DNA of 48,009 nucleotides from a virus. Shown here in pieces: positions 19,601 through 28,304 of the stretch. The notes beneath the pieces were generated by a model, which was not told where the DNA came from, made no database searches, and saw nothing but the letters and a program-made list of their open reading frames with translations. Within the stretch, counting starts at the first letter, position 1; the number at the start of each line of letters is the position of its first letter. Made by a program: the position numbers and the translations under genes. Where the stretch lies: positions 1 to 48,009 of the IMG/VR virus record IMGVR_UViG_3300046804_003778. One strand, 5' to 3'.

Positions 19601-22600
19601 GAAATAGCAAATTTACCGTATGGATATACAATACCAGTTTGAGTAATATAACCAAGATTAATATCACCAACAGAAGATTCGGAAATTAATCCAGAATCAA
19701 TTGTTGTGTCTGCAACAGATGTGATATATTCATAGTTACCATAAGAGAATGTTGTAACGGAAGATTCATTATAAGAATAAGTTGCTTTCTCAACTTTTGT
19801 TCCGATATTGAACAGAGATCCAGTTCCAGCATAACCAAATGTTCTGATATTGCTGGAAGCACCAGAAATAATAAAGAGTGAAGTTTCAGTTTGAGTGGTC
19901 TTGACAGAAGATTCTGTAAGACTTCTGAATGTAAAGAGAGATCCAGAACCACGATATATTGCAGTAGTCTTTTGAGCAGAAGCATTTGCAATTTTGATAG
20001 TTCCAAATGGATATGTAATACCAGTTTCGGTAATATATCCAAAGTTAATATCACCAACAGAAGATTCGGAAATTAATCCATAATCATTATATACATTTGC
20101 GATTGAATTAATAAATTCATAATTAGAAGAAGAGAATGAAGTAATTGAAGATTGATCATAAACATATGTTCTGCTTTCAAACTTAGAACCAATATTAAAC
20201 AGTGAACCTGTTGTAATATAAGGTCTGCTGAAGATAGTATTGGCAGATCCATAAACATTGAAAAGTTTTGTTTGACTATCTTTTCCTTCAGAGAAGGATC
20301 TTGTTTCTGCTGATCCTGAATATTCAAACAGAGAACCAGATCCAGCATAAGATGGTCTTCTATAGAATTCAACAGAAGATTGACCGACAAGTGTAAATCT
20401 TCCGTGTGGATATAAAGTTTGTCCGTTGACGATATAACCAAGATTAATATCGCCAACAGAAGATTCGGAAACTAAACCATAATCAAACGTTGTGTCTGCG
20501 GCAGATGCAACATATCCATAATCACTATTTGTAAATGTGAGGATAGAGGATGGATTATATGCATATGTCGCACTTTCAATCTTAGATCCAATATTAAAGA
20601 GTGATCCAGAAGAAATATAAGATGTTACTGGTGTTGTTAATGATGAACCATAGATATTGAAGAGTCTAGTTTCATTATCTTGAGTTTGGGCAAATGCTCT
20701 TGTGTCTGCAGAACCACTTGCAGCAAACAGAGATCCAGTGCTACTATATGCAAAGTTAGGTGCAAATTTATAATTAGAAACTGGTCCGACAATTTTAATA
20801 TTGCCGTATGGAAGAACAGTTTGAGTATCAAAAATATATCCGTAATCAAAGATTGAATTAGTACTATCTGATATCAATCCATAATTAATTGTTGATCCAG
20901 ATCCAGTAATAAATTCATAATCAATTTCAGTAAATTGATTAATTGAGAATTGATTATATACTTTTGCTACTGCCTCTGCAGCACCAGAGAATGTACTAAA
21001 TGCTGCTGTTTCTGTGAATGTTGGTCTAGTAACACTAACATCTGCAGAACCACTGACATTATAAAGATCGGTGCTTTCTGGTCTTGCTTTTGCAGTAAGA
21101 ATTGTAATTGTACTAACATTTCCACTGACTTTGATTTGACCACTACCGTTATAAATCAGCAGAGGAATGAAGTTAATCTTAGGAGTACCACTGATCTTAA
21201 TAGATCCACCATAAGCACGTACAGACTCTGCTACATCAATGTATCCATAATTAATTGGCGAAGCAGTATTTTCATTTGCTCCAATATAACCATAATCCTG
21301 AGAACTTCCGCTAGAAGTAATTGACTCATAATCAATTTTTTCATATAGATTGACTGAATCAATATGATAATTATAAGTAACTCTTTCTGTATGATCTCCG
21401 ATCGTAAAGAGTGAACCAGATGACGTATATCCAAATGCACAAAGTACATTGGTGGCAGATCCAGAAATCGTGAACAGTACTGTATCTGTATCAACTGGTC
21501 TAAATGTGGAGGATGCTGCGCCTTTGGTAGAGAACAGTGAACCAGAAGCAACTGGAGTAAATACTTTGAGTGAAACTGAGGAACCAAAAGTATTGATAGA
21601 ACCAAATCTGGTTGCTTTTTCTCCAATTGTAACTGAAACATAATCTGTGTAAACATCTACAGGATTTGTGATGAATCCATTATTAATTGTATTTCCAGTA
21701 GTTGCTACACTTCCATAATCAATTACTGATGTATATTCTACAGCAATAGAACTGTAGTTGTAAGTTACTGAAGGTGCAGATCCATTTAATGTAAACAGAG
21801 ATCCAGTTGTGCGAGAAGTAAATGTTCTCGTTGGTGCAGCAGAACCAGATACAGAATAAAGACCGTAATCTCTTTCTGTGTAAATTTGTGGTGTTGGTTC
21901 TGCCAATCTGGTAGTTGAAGAACCAGAAATATTGATAGAACCAGATGATTTGTGTGCAAAAGATCTATTGGAAGTTTGATAACTACCGCTAATGTTGAAG
22001 AGACCATAAGGATACTTAATACCAGTATCAATTAGATAACCATAGTTAAATTCTCTATCACTACCAATAGTGATGTATCCATAATCATCAATTACACCAC
22101 TAGATGTAATTGTGCCAATATCAGTTGTTGAATAAGTTGTAGTTGAGGAAGAATTATAACTATATGTTTCAGTACTTGTAGGTGCTTGTTTAATTTCATA
22201 ATCAGAATCTACAATATAATCATCTGTAATAATTAAATCAATATCCTTAGGATAAGCATTTCCTACATACAGAGATCCAGAACCAAAGAATTTATTGGTG
22301 CGAGTAACATATGGAGTTCCACTGATATTAAAGAGATCTGTTGGTTCAAGCGTTTTCTTACCTTGATAGATTGCATTTGCAAATCCACTGATAACATTAA
22401 GAGTTCCAGAACCAACTTGCGTGTAGACATTATATTTTTGAGTAGTTGCTGAACCAGTAACAAATACTTTTCCTTTATATGGGAATTCAGTTTGTGTAAC
22501 AATAATTGAACCATAATCAAGTTTTGCATCACTACCAGTAGTGATTAAACCATAATCACTACTTGTTCCAGTTGTATTGACTGTACCAAGATCAAGTGTA

Positions 22601-25600
22601 GAGAAGTATTCAATTGAACCCAGCGTATATGCATAAGTAATTGAGGATGCTGATCCACCAACAGAGAATAGAGAACCAGAAGATTTGTATTTTGGTGCTG
22701 CAGAAGTTGTTGCGGAACCAGATACTGCATAAAGACCATAATCTTTTTCAACATAAATCTGTACAAATGGTTGTGTGGAGATAACTCCAGCAGCGCCCCT
22801 GATATTTGCAGAACCAGAACCAGCAAATCCAAACGTTCTGGTCGTTTTATAAGTACCGTTAAGATTAAGATTACCGAATGGATAATTGTTGGTTCTATCA
22901 ATTACATAACCATAATCAATTCCGATATCACTTCCGACAACAATAGAACCATAATTGACTGTAGAACCAGAAGTTGTGATGGTTCCAAAATCATTTGTTG
23001 AGAAGGTTGTTGTTGAAGAAGTATTGTAACTGTAAGCTGCAGAGTTTGCAGAACCAGATGCTGTAAAGAGTGATCCAGTTGATGCAAATTTATTGACTGA
23101 AAGAATATTTGCAGAACCAGAAATTGTATAAAGATCTGTACTTTCTGCAATCTGTTTTGCTTTAAATACTTCAGAAGATGCACTACCACTAATTGCACTG
23201 ATTGCTCCAGATGCAACATAAGAACCTTTAGCAAAGCTCTGTAATTGAGATCCAGAAATATTAATCAGACCAAATGGATAGTAAATTGTTCTATCTTCAA
23301 TAGAACCATAATTGAAGAAAGCATCACCAAAATTGCCAACTGCTCCATAGTTTATTAATGTTCCAGAAACAGTAATTAAACCGTAGTCAGAATTATCAAA
23401 TGGTTTGATAGATGATCTGTTATAATTAAATGCAACTGCACCAGAATGACCATTGACATTAAATAATGTACCAGAACCAACTGAATATTTTGTTGATTTT
23501 AATGTAGAATTACCACTTACTGAATAGAGAGTTGTGTCTCTGAAGATAAATCTTCTTGGAGTTTCTGCAGAAGGAGTAGTTGATGCAGAACCAGAAATAT
23601 TGATAGAACCACTGGAGAAATAAGCAAAGGATCTTTTTTGATTTGCATAAGATCCAGAAATTGTAAGAGTTCCATATGGATACTGATTAGATCCATAAAT
23701 TACAAGACCATAATTAACATCACCATCATTAGATGTTGTATTGATAGTTCCATAATTTGAGGATGTATCAACCGAGTTACTTACTAATCCATAATTAGAT
23801 GAAGTAAATGTTGTTGTTGAAGAAGAGTTATAACTGTATACTGAGGAATTATTAACTGTTCCATTTTCATATAAAGAACCACTGATGATAACTTTTCTTG
23901 ACAGTGCAGAATTGGCAGATCCATAAACATTAAACAGAGATGTTTTAGTATCAGTTCTTTCTGAGGATAATGTAGTAGTTGTCGCTCCTTTGAATACAAA
24001 CAGAGAGCCAGAACCAACATATCCTGGTTTCCTGAAGAATGATACTGAGGAAGATCCAGAAATTACTACAGATCCAGAATATGCATAAGTATCTTGATTA
24101 TTGACAATTAAACCATAATTATATTTTATTCCTTCTGGTGGATTTGCAACATATCCATAATCTACTGTAATACCACTGGCAGTAATAGAACCATAATTAT
24201 CGGTTGAATATAGATCTACGCAATCAATTCCATAATTGTAAAGTCTGGAAGAAGTAGAACTATTGAGTGTAAATAATCCACCAGAAGATTTAATTGATCT
24301 AACTGGAGATGTGATAGCACTTCCAGTTACGGAGAAGAGACCATAATCTCTTTCTGGATAAATTTGAGTAAATGGTTCAGTGAATGCTGTTGTAGCAGTC
24401 CCACTGATGGCAATTGAACCAGTTGTAGTAAATTTATTGCTTATACCAATTCTTACAGAACCTGTGGCATAGAGAGAACCGTAAGGATATACATTATCTC
24501 TACTAATGATAAATCCATTATTATATTCTGAATCACTTTGATTGATTACTAAACCATAATCAATATTATCTGCTGCACTGATGATATTTCCAAAATCAGT
24601 AGAAGTAAATGTAGATACTGAAGAATTATTGTAACTATAAGTATGATAATTAATTGAAGTATTACTCTCAATTAGAGATCCAGAACCAGCAAAAGATGCG
24701 ACAAATTTACTGTAAGATTCTCCACTTATAGTAGAGAAGTTTGTGGATACATCTATCGTTCTTGCAGATACAAATATACTTCTGGAATATCCGCCATATG
24801 CGGAGAATAATCCAAAACCAACAAATGTATTAATTTTACTGTAATCAGATCTTCCTGTTACTGAGAATAATCCTTGATATGGATATGCTGTAGTAATATG
24901 TTCAACTGTTCCATAATTGAACGCTGAGGTATTATCATAAATTACAGAACCATAATCTACAGAAATTCCAGAAGATGTGATATATTCATAATCATCACCA
25001 GAAACTACTACAATAGATGATTGATTATAATCATATCTTATTTTTTCAACATTGGTTCCAATACTAAAGAGAGTACCAGAAGATGTATATGAATTTACAA
25101 CTGCAGGTAAATTAGTTGTTACTGATGCTTCACCAAATACAGTAAACAGAGCAATACTTGTATCAGTTTGTCTGCTTCTGAAGAAAAGTACATCAGCATT
25201 TCCATAAGTAGATACTGATCCATATCCAGTATAAACAGATGTTCTGCTATTATTATTGGCATCATTTGTTATCTTGATGCTGCCATATATCTGATCATAT
25301 ATTACTAATCCATAATTTTCATAATCAAAAATATTAAATTCTTCTACAGATCCAAGATCAATTGAATTTTGATATGCTTCTAATGAACCATAATCTTTAC
25401 TTACAAACAGATCATTAGTTACATTTAAATTTTTATCAAATACAGATTTCTTAGAATTACTTGATTCTCCTACAAATTCTAAAGAAATATTTGTATTATA
25501 AATTTTAGTTGTACTGGATCCAATAGGTGGACCAGTAATTCCAGGCGCAACAATTCTAGTAATATCTCCACCAATTTCAAATAGAGTTCCGTTACCGACC

Positions 25601-25953
25601 CAAATGAATGTGGATTTATCTTTATATTCCTGTACTTTAATTACACCATCTCCAGCATAACTTCTTACTGGAATTGATTCTGATGATCCAGATGGTTTAA
25701 GTATGCTATCTGAGAAATCTTGAGAAATGAATCTATTATCAACTACTACTTCAATAGTATTTGCAATAAATCCACAATCAACAAATAAATTTTCTAGTAC
25801 ACTAATTAAATTATAATCTACTTCCGAATATGGTTCTTTGCTTTCTGTAGTGTAATTAAACACCACAGAATTAGATGCAGTAATTCCTAAGGGCGAAACT
25901 GAAACTTCGCCAATTTCAGAATCAATTCTGGAATCGTAGGAAAATACTGCCAT
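16684..25953 (-). CDS. Giant tandem-repeat virion/fibre protein (3089 residues)
   Basis: About the first 165 residues are unique (MAVFSYDSRIDSEIGEVSVS...). The rest is repeats. Up to about residue 2370 a super-repeat of roughly 125-134 residues recurs about 17 times. Each opens with a Y-x-Y-(N/D)-x-S-S block, then has several (D/N)YGxI steps, a YP(Y/F)G step, and then SGSLFxxxGSA and TxLFxISGSA units. From about 2370 to near the end, only the GSGSLFTFxSxxES...ETxLFxISGxA unit of about 25-30 residues continues. The spacing of hydrophobic and Gly/Ser residues suggests a repetitive beta fibre (beta-solenoid or triple helix). DNA copies are partly identical (see repeats), so turnover is recent. 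Only AGAG precedes the ATG, and no exact late octamer lies in the gap; the preceding terminator separates it from the upstream gene. Function inferred as structural. Confidence 0.75.
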   Translation of the reverse strand: MAVFSYDSRIDSEIGEVSVSPLGITASNSVVFNYTTESKEPYSEVDYNLISVLENLFVDCGFIANTIEVVVDNRFISQDFSDSILKPSGSSESIPVRSYAGDGVIKVQEYKDKSTFIWVGNGTLFEIGGDITRIVAPGITGPPIGSSTTKIYNTNISLEFVGESSNSKKSVFDKNLNVTNDLFVSKDYGSLEAYQNSIDLGSVEEFNIFDYENYGLVIYDQIYGSIKITNDANNNSRTSVYTGYGSVSTYGNADVLFFRSRQTDTSIALFTVFGEASVTTNLPAVVNSYTSSGTLFSIGTNVEKIRYDYNQSSIVVVSGDDYEYITSSGISVDYGSVIYDNTSAFNYGTVEHITTAYPYQGLFSVTGRSDYSKINTFVGFGLFSAYGGYSRSIFVSARTIDVSTNFSTISGESYSKFVASFAGSGSLIESNTSINYHTYSYNNSSVSTFTSTDFGNIISAADNIDYGLVINQSDSEYNNGFIISRDNVYPYGSLYATGSVRIGISNKFTTTGSIAISGTATTAFTEPFTQIYPERDYGLFSVTGSAITSPVRSIKSSGGLFTLNSSTSSRLYNYGIDCVDLYSTDNYGSITASGITVDYGYVANPPEGIKYNYGLIVNNQDTYAYSGSVVISGSSSVSFFRKPGYVGSGSLFVFKGATTTTLSSERTDTKTSLFNVYGSANSALSRKVIISGSLYENGTVNNSSVYSYNSSSTTTFTSSNYGLVSNSVDTSSNYGTINTTSNDGDVNYGLVIYGSNQYPYGTLTISGSYANQKRSFAYFSSGSINISGSASTTPSAETPRRFIFRDTTLYSVSGNSTLKSTKYSVGSGTLFNVNGHSGAVAFNYNRSSIKPFDNSDYGLITVSGTLINYGAVGNFGDAFFNYGSIEDRTIYYPFGLINISGSQLQSFAKGSYVASGAISAISGSASSEVFKAKQIAESTDLYTISGSANILSVNKFASTGSLFTASGSANSAAYSYNTSSTTTFSTNDFGTITTSGSTVNYGSIVVGSDIGIDYGYVIDRTNNYPFGNLNLNGTYKTTRTFGFAGSGSANIRGAAGVISTQPFVQIYVEKDYGLYAVSGSATTSAAPKYKSSGSLFSVGGSASSITYAYTLGSIEYFSTLDLGTVNTTGTSSDYGLITTGSDAKLDYGSIIVTQTEFPYKGKVFVTGSATTQKYNVYTQVGSGTLNVISGFANAIYQGKKTLEPTDLFNISGTPYVTRTNKFFGSGSLYVGNAYPKDIDLIITDDYIVDSDYEIKQAPTSTETYSYNSSSTTTYSTTDIGTITSSGVIDDYGYITIGSDREFNYGYLIDTGIKYPYGLFNISGSYQTSNRSFAHKSSGSINISGSSTTRLAEPTPQIYTERDYGLYSVSGSAAPTRTFTSRTTGSLFTLNGSAPSVTYNYSSIAVEYTSVIDYGSVATTGNTINNGFITNPVDVYTDYVSVTIGEKATRFGSINTFGSSVSLKVFTPVASGSLFSTKGAASSTFRPVDTDTVLFTISGSATNVLCAFGYTSSGSLFTIGDHTERVTYNYHIDSVNLYEKIDYESITSSGSSQDYGYIGANENTASPINYGYIDVAESVRAYGGSIKISGTPKINFIPLLIYNGSGQIKVSGNVSTITILTAKARPESTDLYNVSGSADVSVTRPTFTETAAFSTFSGAAEAVAKVYNQFSINQFTEIDYEFITGSGSTINYGLISDSTNSIFDYGYIFDTQTVLPYGNIKIVGPVSNYKFAPNFAYSSTGSLFAASGSADTRAFAQTQDNETRLFNIYGSSLTTPVTSYISSGSLFNIGSKIESATYAYNPSSILTFTNSDYGYVASAADTTFDYGLVSESSVGDINLGYIVNGQTLYPHGRFTLVGQSSVEFYRRPSYAGSGSLFEYSGSAETRSFSEGKDSQTKLFNVYGSANTIFSRPYITTGSLFNIGSKFESRTYVYDQSSITSFSSSNYEFINSIANVYNDYGLISESSVGDINFGYITETGITYPFGTIKIANASAQKTTAIYRGSGSLFTFRSLTESSVKTTQTETSLFIISGASSNIRTFGYAGTGSLFNIGTKVEKATYSYNESSVTTFSYGNYEYITSVADTTIDSGLISESSVGDINLGYITQTGIVYPYGKFAISGSASTTAPAIYSGVGSLFTIGGSAQATAKSLRAETSLFIISGASSNIRTFGYAGTGSLFDIGTKIESRTYVYDSSAIIEFNTLNYEDIGEGPTVFENYGNIGEGSSAYFNYGSVADTDIVYPYGGFNITGGSVETFAPILAWRGSGTINVTGSVYIVFNLSAKPKPTSDDTINISGTSRCLFSLGHVGSGSVFNIGKKIEKATYSYNTSSIVPYGTADYQFISSAPDLSSDYGTVTEPGYGVTDFGSIQNLDYAYPFGTLKVSNTVTQKATRVYRGSGSLFGIGGESNAYSRIARSETQLFVVSGNLKESFSKGNYAGSGSLFTFRSLTESSAVNPPATGLFRISGIAKERATDSWIGTGSITLQTGIYPEYLYYRPTPRYVTVSGTSYISGSASTEYHATYTNVGSGVIYNSGVASTPRTRPFIGAGVEFISGKLKESFSKGNYAGSGSLFTFNSLTESSTKVLPSETRLYTTSGQATTTRSEAYQGTGSLFTSKGIAESFAYSVPSEIQLFKVSGVATTLHTNNFVGSGSLFTFKSAAESTTAIIPTETQLFKVSGIATTSYNTVYTSSVGGTEFISGAATDVKFVPSFAGSGSLFTFNGLTESSTRTVPSETRLYRIFGTATTIRSGSYVASGTEFISSNAATSNTIIYSGSGSLFTFKSATESKTDVSTSTVLFKINGSVGESFIRTTYHGSGKVSLLRGAAESSTVRVPPETQLFRITGVSTQSTTKGNYTSSGSEFISGADTESTRKIYVASGSLFTFKSATESSSFSPVSEITDLKISGSAKTTRTESYQGTGTEFVYNSASISRTYPTYNGSGSEFISGAANQRAISSYSGNGNITEFGGSAQSTFTAIPPETLLYRISGTATTSFNSVYTTETSGQFSYTGNADLLRRQAFTGSGSLFALNSATITQRVVIVVETNLFRISGGERNSYSRISIFEGGQINTSGKSTDEKVSFTPARIFGTII
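18269..18681. repeat. Pair of 26-bp perfect direct repeats, offset 387 bp
   Basis: Positions 18269-18294 and 18656-18681 are identical (start tttcctttgctgaaggattc) and encode LKESFSKGN in both places (GKLKESFSKGNYAGSG and GNLKESFSKGNYAGSG). The offset is again 387 bp although this is in the C-terminal repeat zone. Confidence 0.85.
19424..19887. repeat. Pair of 77-bp perfect direct repeats, offset 387 bp
   Basis: Positions 19424-19500 and 19811-19887 are identical over 77 bases (beginning aacagagatccagttccagc). The offset is 387 bp = 129 codons, so frame is kept. Both encode the same peptide block around TSLFIISGASSNIRTFGYAG. Perfect identity, including third codon positions, points to a recent duplication or gene conversion inside the 3089-residue gene. 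Confidence 0.9.
19658..20080. repeat. Pair of 36-bp perfect direct repeats, offset 387 bp
   Basis: Positions 19658-19693 and 20045-20080 are identical (start ttaatatcaccaacagaaga). A third, slightly diverged copy starts at 20444, 399 bp further on. They encode the SESSVGDIN block of the super-repeat. Confidence 0.88.
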
Positions 25954-25972
25954 TAATACTCTCTATCTAATT

Positions 25973-25998
25973 AAAAGGGGATTACCGTAGTAATCCCC
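25973..25998 (-). terminator. Rho-independent terminator after the 393-residue structural gene
   Basis: Minus strand: GGGGATTAC, loop TACG, GTAATCCCC, then TTTTAATT. The 9-bp stem (25977-25985 with 25990-25998) is perfect and closed by a UNCG-type tetraloop. It sits 35 nt past the stop at 26034 and 19 nt before the start of the 3089-residue gene. The T-run is short, so some read-through into the giant gene is likely. Confidence 0.82.
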
Positions 25999-26033
25999 CT
26001 CAAACTGAATAATATAAGTAGTAAGATCAAAAA

Positions 26034-27215
26034 TCAGTCAAGGCTGACATTCAGAGTGATCTTGATTTGGTCACCGTTGTTTTGAATGGGGTATGGACCA
26101 TTAGTAAATCTTTCAGCGAAAAGGATGCTTGGCAGCAGAGTTGCATTACCAGCACCTGCAAGAGCAGGAGTTGTTGTGAAAGTAGTATTAGTCTTGCTGA
26201 ATACGGTGTAATGTCCAGGAGTTACTGTAGAACCGCCAGAACCAGCAGCAACGTAAATTACGTCACCAACTTGAAGGTTGTGGTTTACAGCACCAGTAGA
26301 TACTACAGACCAGTTCAGATCAACACTGGAGTCAGTAGCAACCTGAATGTTATCTGTCAGGTTAGAAGACAGATAAACCCTTCTGAGAGCAATATCAACA
26401 CCAGTAATTGTAGTACCAGAAGCAACAGCATTGTTTCCAGTTACTCTCTGACCTACGGTAACATCATCCATTACACCAGCAACGTTAGGCAGAGTGATGT
26501 AGTTATTGCCAACAACACCAATACAAGGATTGGTGTTATCGCCTTTAGCAACAGTGCCGTTAGCTGTAGAAGTAGCAGCATCTGATACACCCTGAATAGC
26601 AACAGGCATATTTTGTGCTCTGGACAGATAGTAACCATAAACGTTACCAGCTGCAGATGTAAAAGTAAATACCTGCTCAGGATATGTTGCAGTTGTTACA
26701 CCACCAGTAAAGTTAATAGGACCAGAAACAGTACCAGTGTTAGCTGCATTGAGAGTAATTACCGAACCACTTACATTGCTAACTTTAGCACCAGAAGCAA
26801 CGCCAGTACCAGAAACAATGTTGCCTACGCTAACTGTACCAGTAAGACCAGTTAAAGTAATCTGGAATGCACCAGAAGAACCGCTAGAACCAGTAGAGGA
26901 AGCTACAGGATCTGAAGCAGTAGTAATTGCCCAACGGTTACCATTAAGGAGAATACCGTAGTTAGCAGTATAATCTTGATCAACACGATTATTTACAAGT
27001 GTTGGATATCCAGTTGATGGAGCAGAACCATATCCATTGGTGTTGCTGGAATTATATGGTTCAAAATACGCAGTAGCAGAAGGAACGTCACCTTCAGCAG
27101 GAGTCGTATTAGAAGTGAAGAGTTTCAGAACCAAGTTTCTTGGGATCTGATGAGTCGCATTCAGCAGAGAGCGAAGCGAATCTACCTCACCAATATTTGG
27201 GACTAAAAGAGCCAT
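26034..27215 (-). CDS. Virion structural protein (393 residues) with GTGVxxG-type modules
   Basis: Starts MALLVPNIGEVDSLRSLLNA and QIPRNLVLKLFTSNTTPAEG, a head shared by phage tail-associated proteins. The middle carries ITLTGLTGTVSVGNIVSGTG, the same module family as in the 3391-residue protein, plus GQRVTGNNAVASGTTITG and an NHNLQVGDVIYV element like the HGLxxG modules. The C-terminus (NNGDQIKITLNVSLD) is a beta strand. GGAGGAA precedes the ATG at good spacing. A late promoter lies 48 nt upstream and a strong terminator follows, so it can be a single-gene unit. Likely a minor tail or fibre component; partner unknown. Confidence 0.72.
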   Translation of the reverse strand: MALLVPNIGEVDSLRSLLNATHQIPRNLVLKLFTSNTTPAEGDVPSATAYFEPYNSSNTNGYGSAPSTGYPTLVNNRVDQDYTANYGILLNGNRWAITTASDPVASSTGSSGSSGAFQITLTGLTGTVSVGNIVSGTGVASGAKVSNVSGSVITLNAANTGTVSGPINFTGGVTTATYPEQVFTFTSAAGNVYGYYLSRAQNMPVAIQGVSDAATSTANGTVAKGDNTNPCIGVVGNNYITLPNVAGVMDDVTVGQRVTGNNAVASGTTITGVDIALRRVYLSSNLTDNIQVATDSSVDLNWSVVSTGAVNHNLQVGDVIYVAAGSGGSTVTPGHYTVFSKTNTTFTTTPALAGAGNATLLPSILFAERFTNGPYPIQNNGDQIKITLNVSLD

Positions 27216-27263
27216 TTAAAAGTTCCTCCGAGGAAAAAATTGATTTCGTATTTAATTCAAATC

Positions 27264-27271
27264 TATTTATA
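27264..27271 (-). promoter_or_regulatory. T4-type late promoter for the 393-residue structural gene
   Basis: TATAAATA on the minus strand, overlapping the last codons of the preceding gene. The gap to the ATG at 27215 is 48 nt, longer than for the other units; the leader holds the palindrome TTCCTCGGAGGAA, which contains the Shine-Dalgarno. Confidence 0.72.
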
Positions 27272-27968
27272 ATTTTACTTTCAGTGCGATTGAGAATTTA
27301 TTAATTCCAGTCGCTGAAATAACATTATAATTTAAGATGTCTCCAGCGTTAAGAACTTTATTCCAAGCACTTAGATTATCGCTGGTGTTTTTGTTTTGGT
27401 TCACTAGTTGGGGTCTATCGCCCCCACATATTGTAGTAACGTTTGGATAATCAGCATATGATGATTTTTTAATATCCAGAACTAGACTACCAATTCGGTC
27501 AGCAACCAATACCCAAGATTCTATCACACCTGTGACATCAATTGCAAGGCAACCTTTATCACCAGGAGTAATTGCACTTGAACCATAATCAACAACATAA
27601 TTAATAGTTCTGGTCAAATCAGCAGTGTTTGCTAAGGCAATACCAAAAAATGGAACATTACAAGGAGCAGTAGCAAATGTAATCTGACTTCCTGATACAG
27701 AATATCCTACACCAGGCTGCAATATAACATTATTTATAGATATAATAAGTTGTTGATCATTCAGAGCATTATAAAGAATTCCACCAACTCTAATATCAAA
27801 AGTTTTTTTGATACAATCAAATTGAGCAGAAAGATCATCAATGATCAAGTTCTGATATTGAATTGATTTTGGTGGAGATTGGTAATCAATACCAATCCTA
27901 TAAAGATCTGGATTTTCACCAGTTACCAAATAAGATGGTTGATTTAGCGTTACCTGAAAATCGGACAC
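27267..27968 (-). CDS. Phage structural/fibre-associated protein (233 residues), GTG start
   Basis: Two beta regions are visible. Residues about 40-130 (DDLSAQFDCIKKTFDIRVGG, LIISINNVILQPGVGYSVSG, SQITFATAPCNVPFFGIAL) are the 'optional gene end' module common in marine phage fibres. Residues about 135-233 (CLAIDVTGVIESWVLVADR, GSLVLDIKKSSYADYPNVTT, DNLSAWNKVLNAGDILNYNV) form a second widespread fibre domain. No catalytic motif. The start is GTG at 27968, overlapping the upstream stop as TAGTG, with AGGAG seven bases before it. It is the second gene of the unit starting at 28300. Probably a small baseplate or fibre part. Confidence 0.7.
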   Translation of the reverse strand: MSDFQVTLNQPSYLVTGENPDLYRIGIDYQSPPKSIQYQNLIIDDLSAQFDCIKKTFDIRVGGILYNALNDQQLIISINNVILQPGVGYSVSGSQITFATAPCNVPFFGIALANTADLTRTINYVVDYGSSAITPGDKGCLAIDVTGVIESWVLVADRIGSLVLDIKKSSYADYPNVTTICGGDRPQLVNQNKNTSDNLSAWNKVLNAGDILNYNVISATGINKFSIALKVKL

Positions 27969-28300
27969 TATGTTACTCCTGGAGTTACTGTAGCAATTCC
28001 TTCTACCACTCGTGTTTTGATATTAGCAGGAGAAGTTAATACAATATCGTAAACATAACGCTTAGGATCTAAAGTTGCAGTAGTTGCAGCAGGAAGTGAT
28101 AATGAAATTATGCCCCTAACTCTATCAACAAATCCTACTGCTAAAGCAACTGAATTGGAAGTATAATAACTCTTTTTCATTTTTGCTTCTGCAGTGTATC
28201 CCGTCAGATTCAGATACGAACCATCAAAATTTCTAATTGTGAATGTTGCAGAAAAATCAGTATTCTTCTCAATAACAATATTGATGGTTATAGCAGACAT
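27968..28300 (-). CDS. Small beta-rich phage protein (110 residues), BppU-N-like
   Basis: The sequence ITINIVIEKNTDFSATFTIR, GSYLNLTGYTAEAKMKKSYY, DRVRGIISLSLPAATTATLD and RYVYDIVLTSPANIKTRVVE fits the short immunoglobulin-like domain seen at the N-terminus of baseplate upper proteins (BppU-type) and as separate small genes in T4-like phages. The assignment rests on the motif pattern only. The ATG lies 22 nt after a late promoter that is inside a terminator loop. The AAGGAAGG of that hairpin's second arm is the only Shine-Dalgarno-like run, 13 nt from the start. Confidence 0.62.
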   Translation of the reverse strand: MSAITINIVIEKNTDFSATFTIRNFDGSYLNLTGYTAEAKMKKSYYTSNSVALAVGFVDRVRGIISLSLPAATTATLDPKRYVYDIVLTSPANIKTRVVEGIATVTPGVT

Positions 28301-28304
28301 TTAT

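Noticed and set aside
16684-25953. CRISPR-like array because of many short DNA repeats
   Set aside because: The repeats are in frame, imperfect, of varied length and translate to a continuous repeat protein.
27222-27240. TTCCTCGGAGGAA palindrome as a terminator or riboswitch
   Set aside because: The stem is only about 5 bp with a 3-nt loop and no suitable T-tract; it may tune Shine-Dalgarno access at most.
27731-27738. Seventh TATAAATA (minus strand) inside the 233-residue gene
   Set aside because: It is intragenic with no start codon and ribosome binding site close downstream; likely chance in AT-rich DNA.
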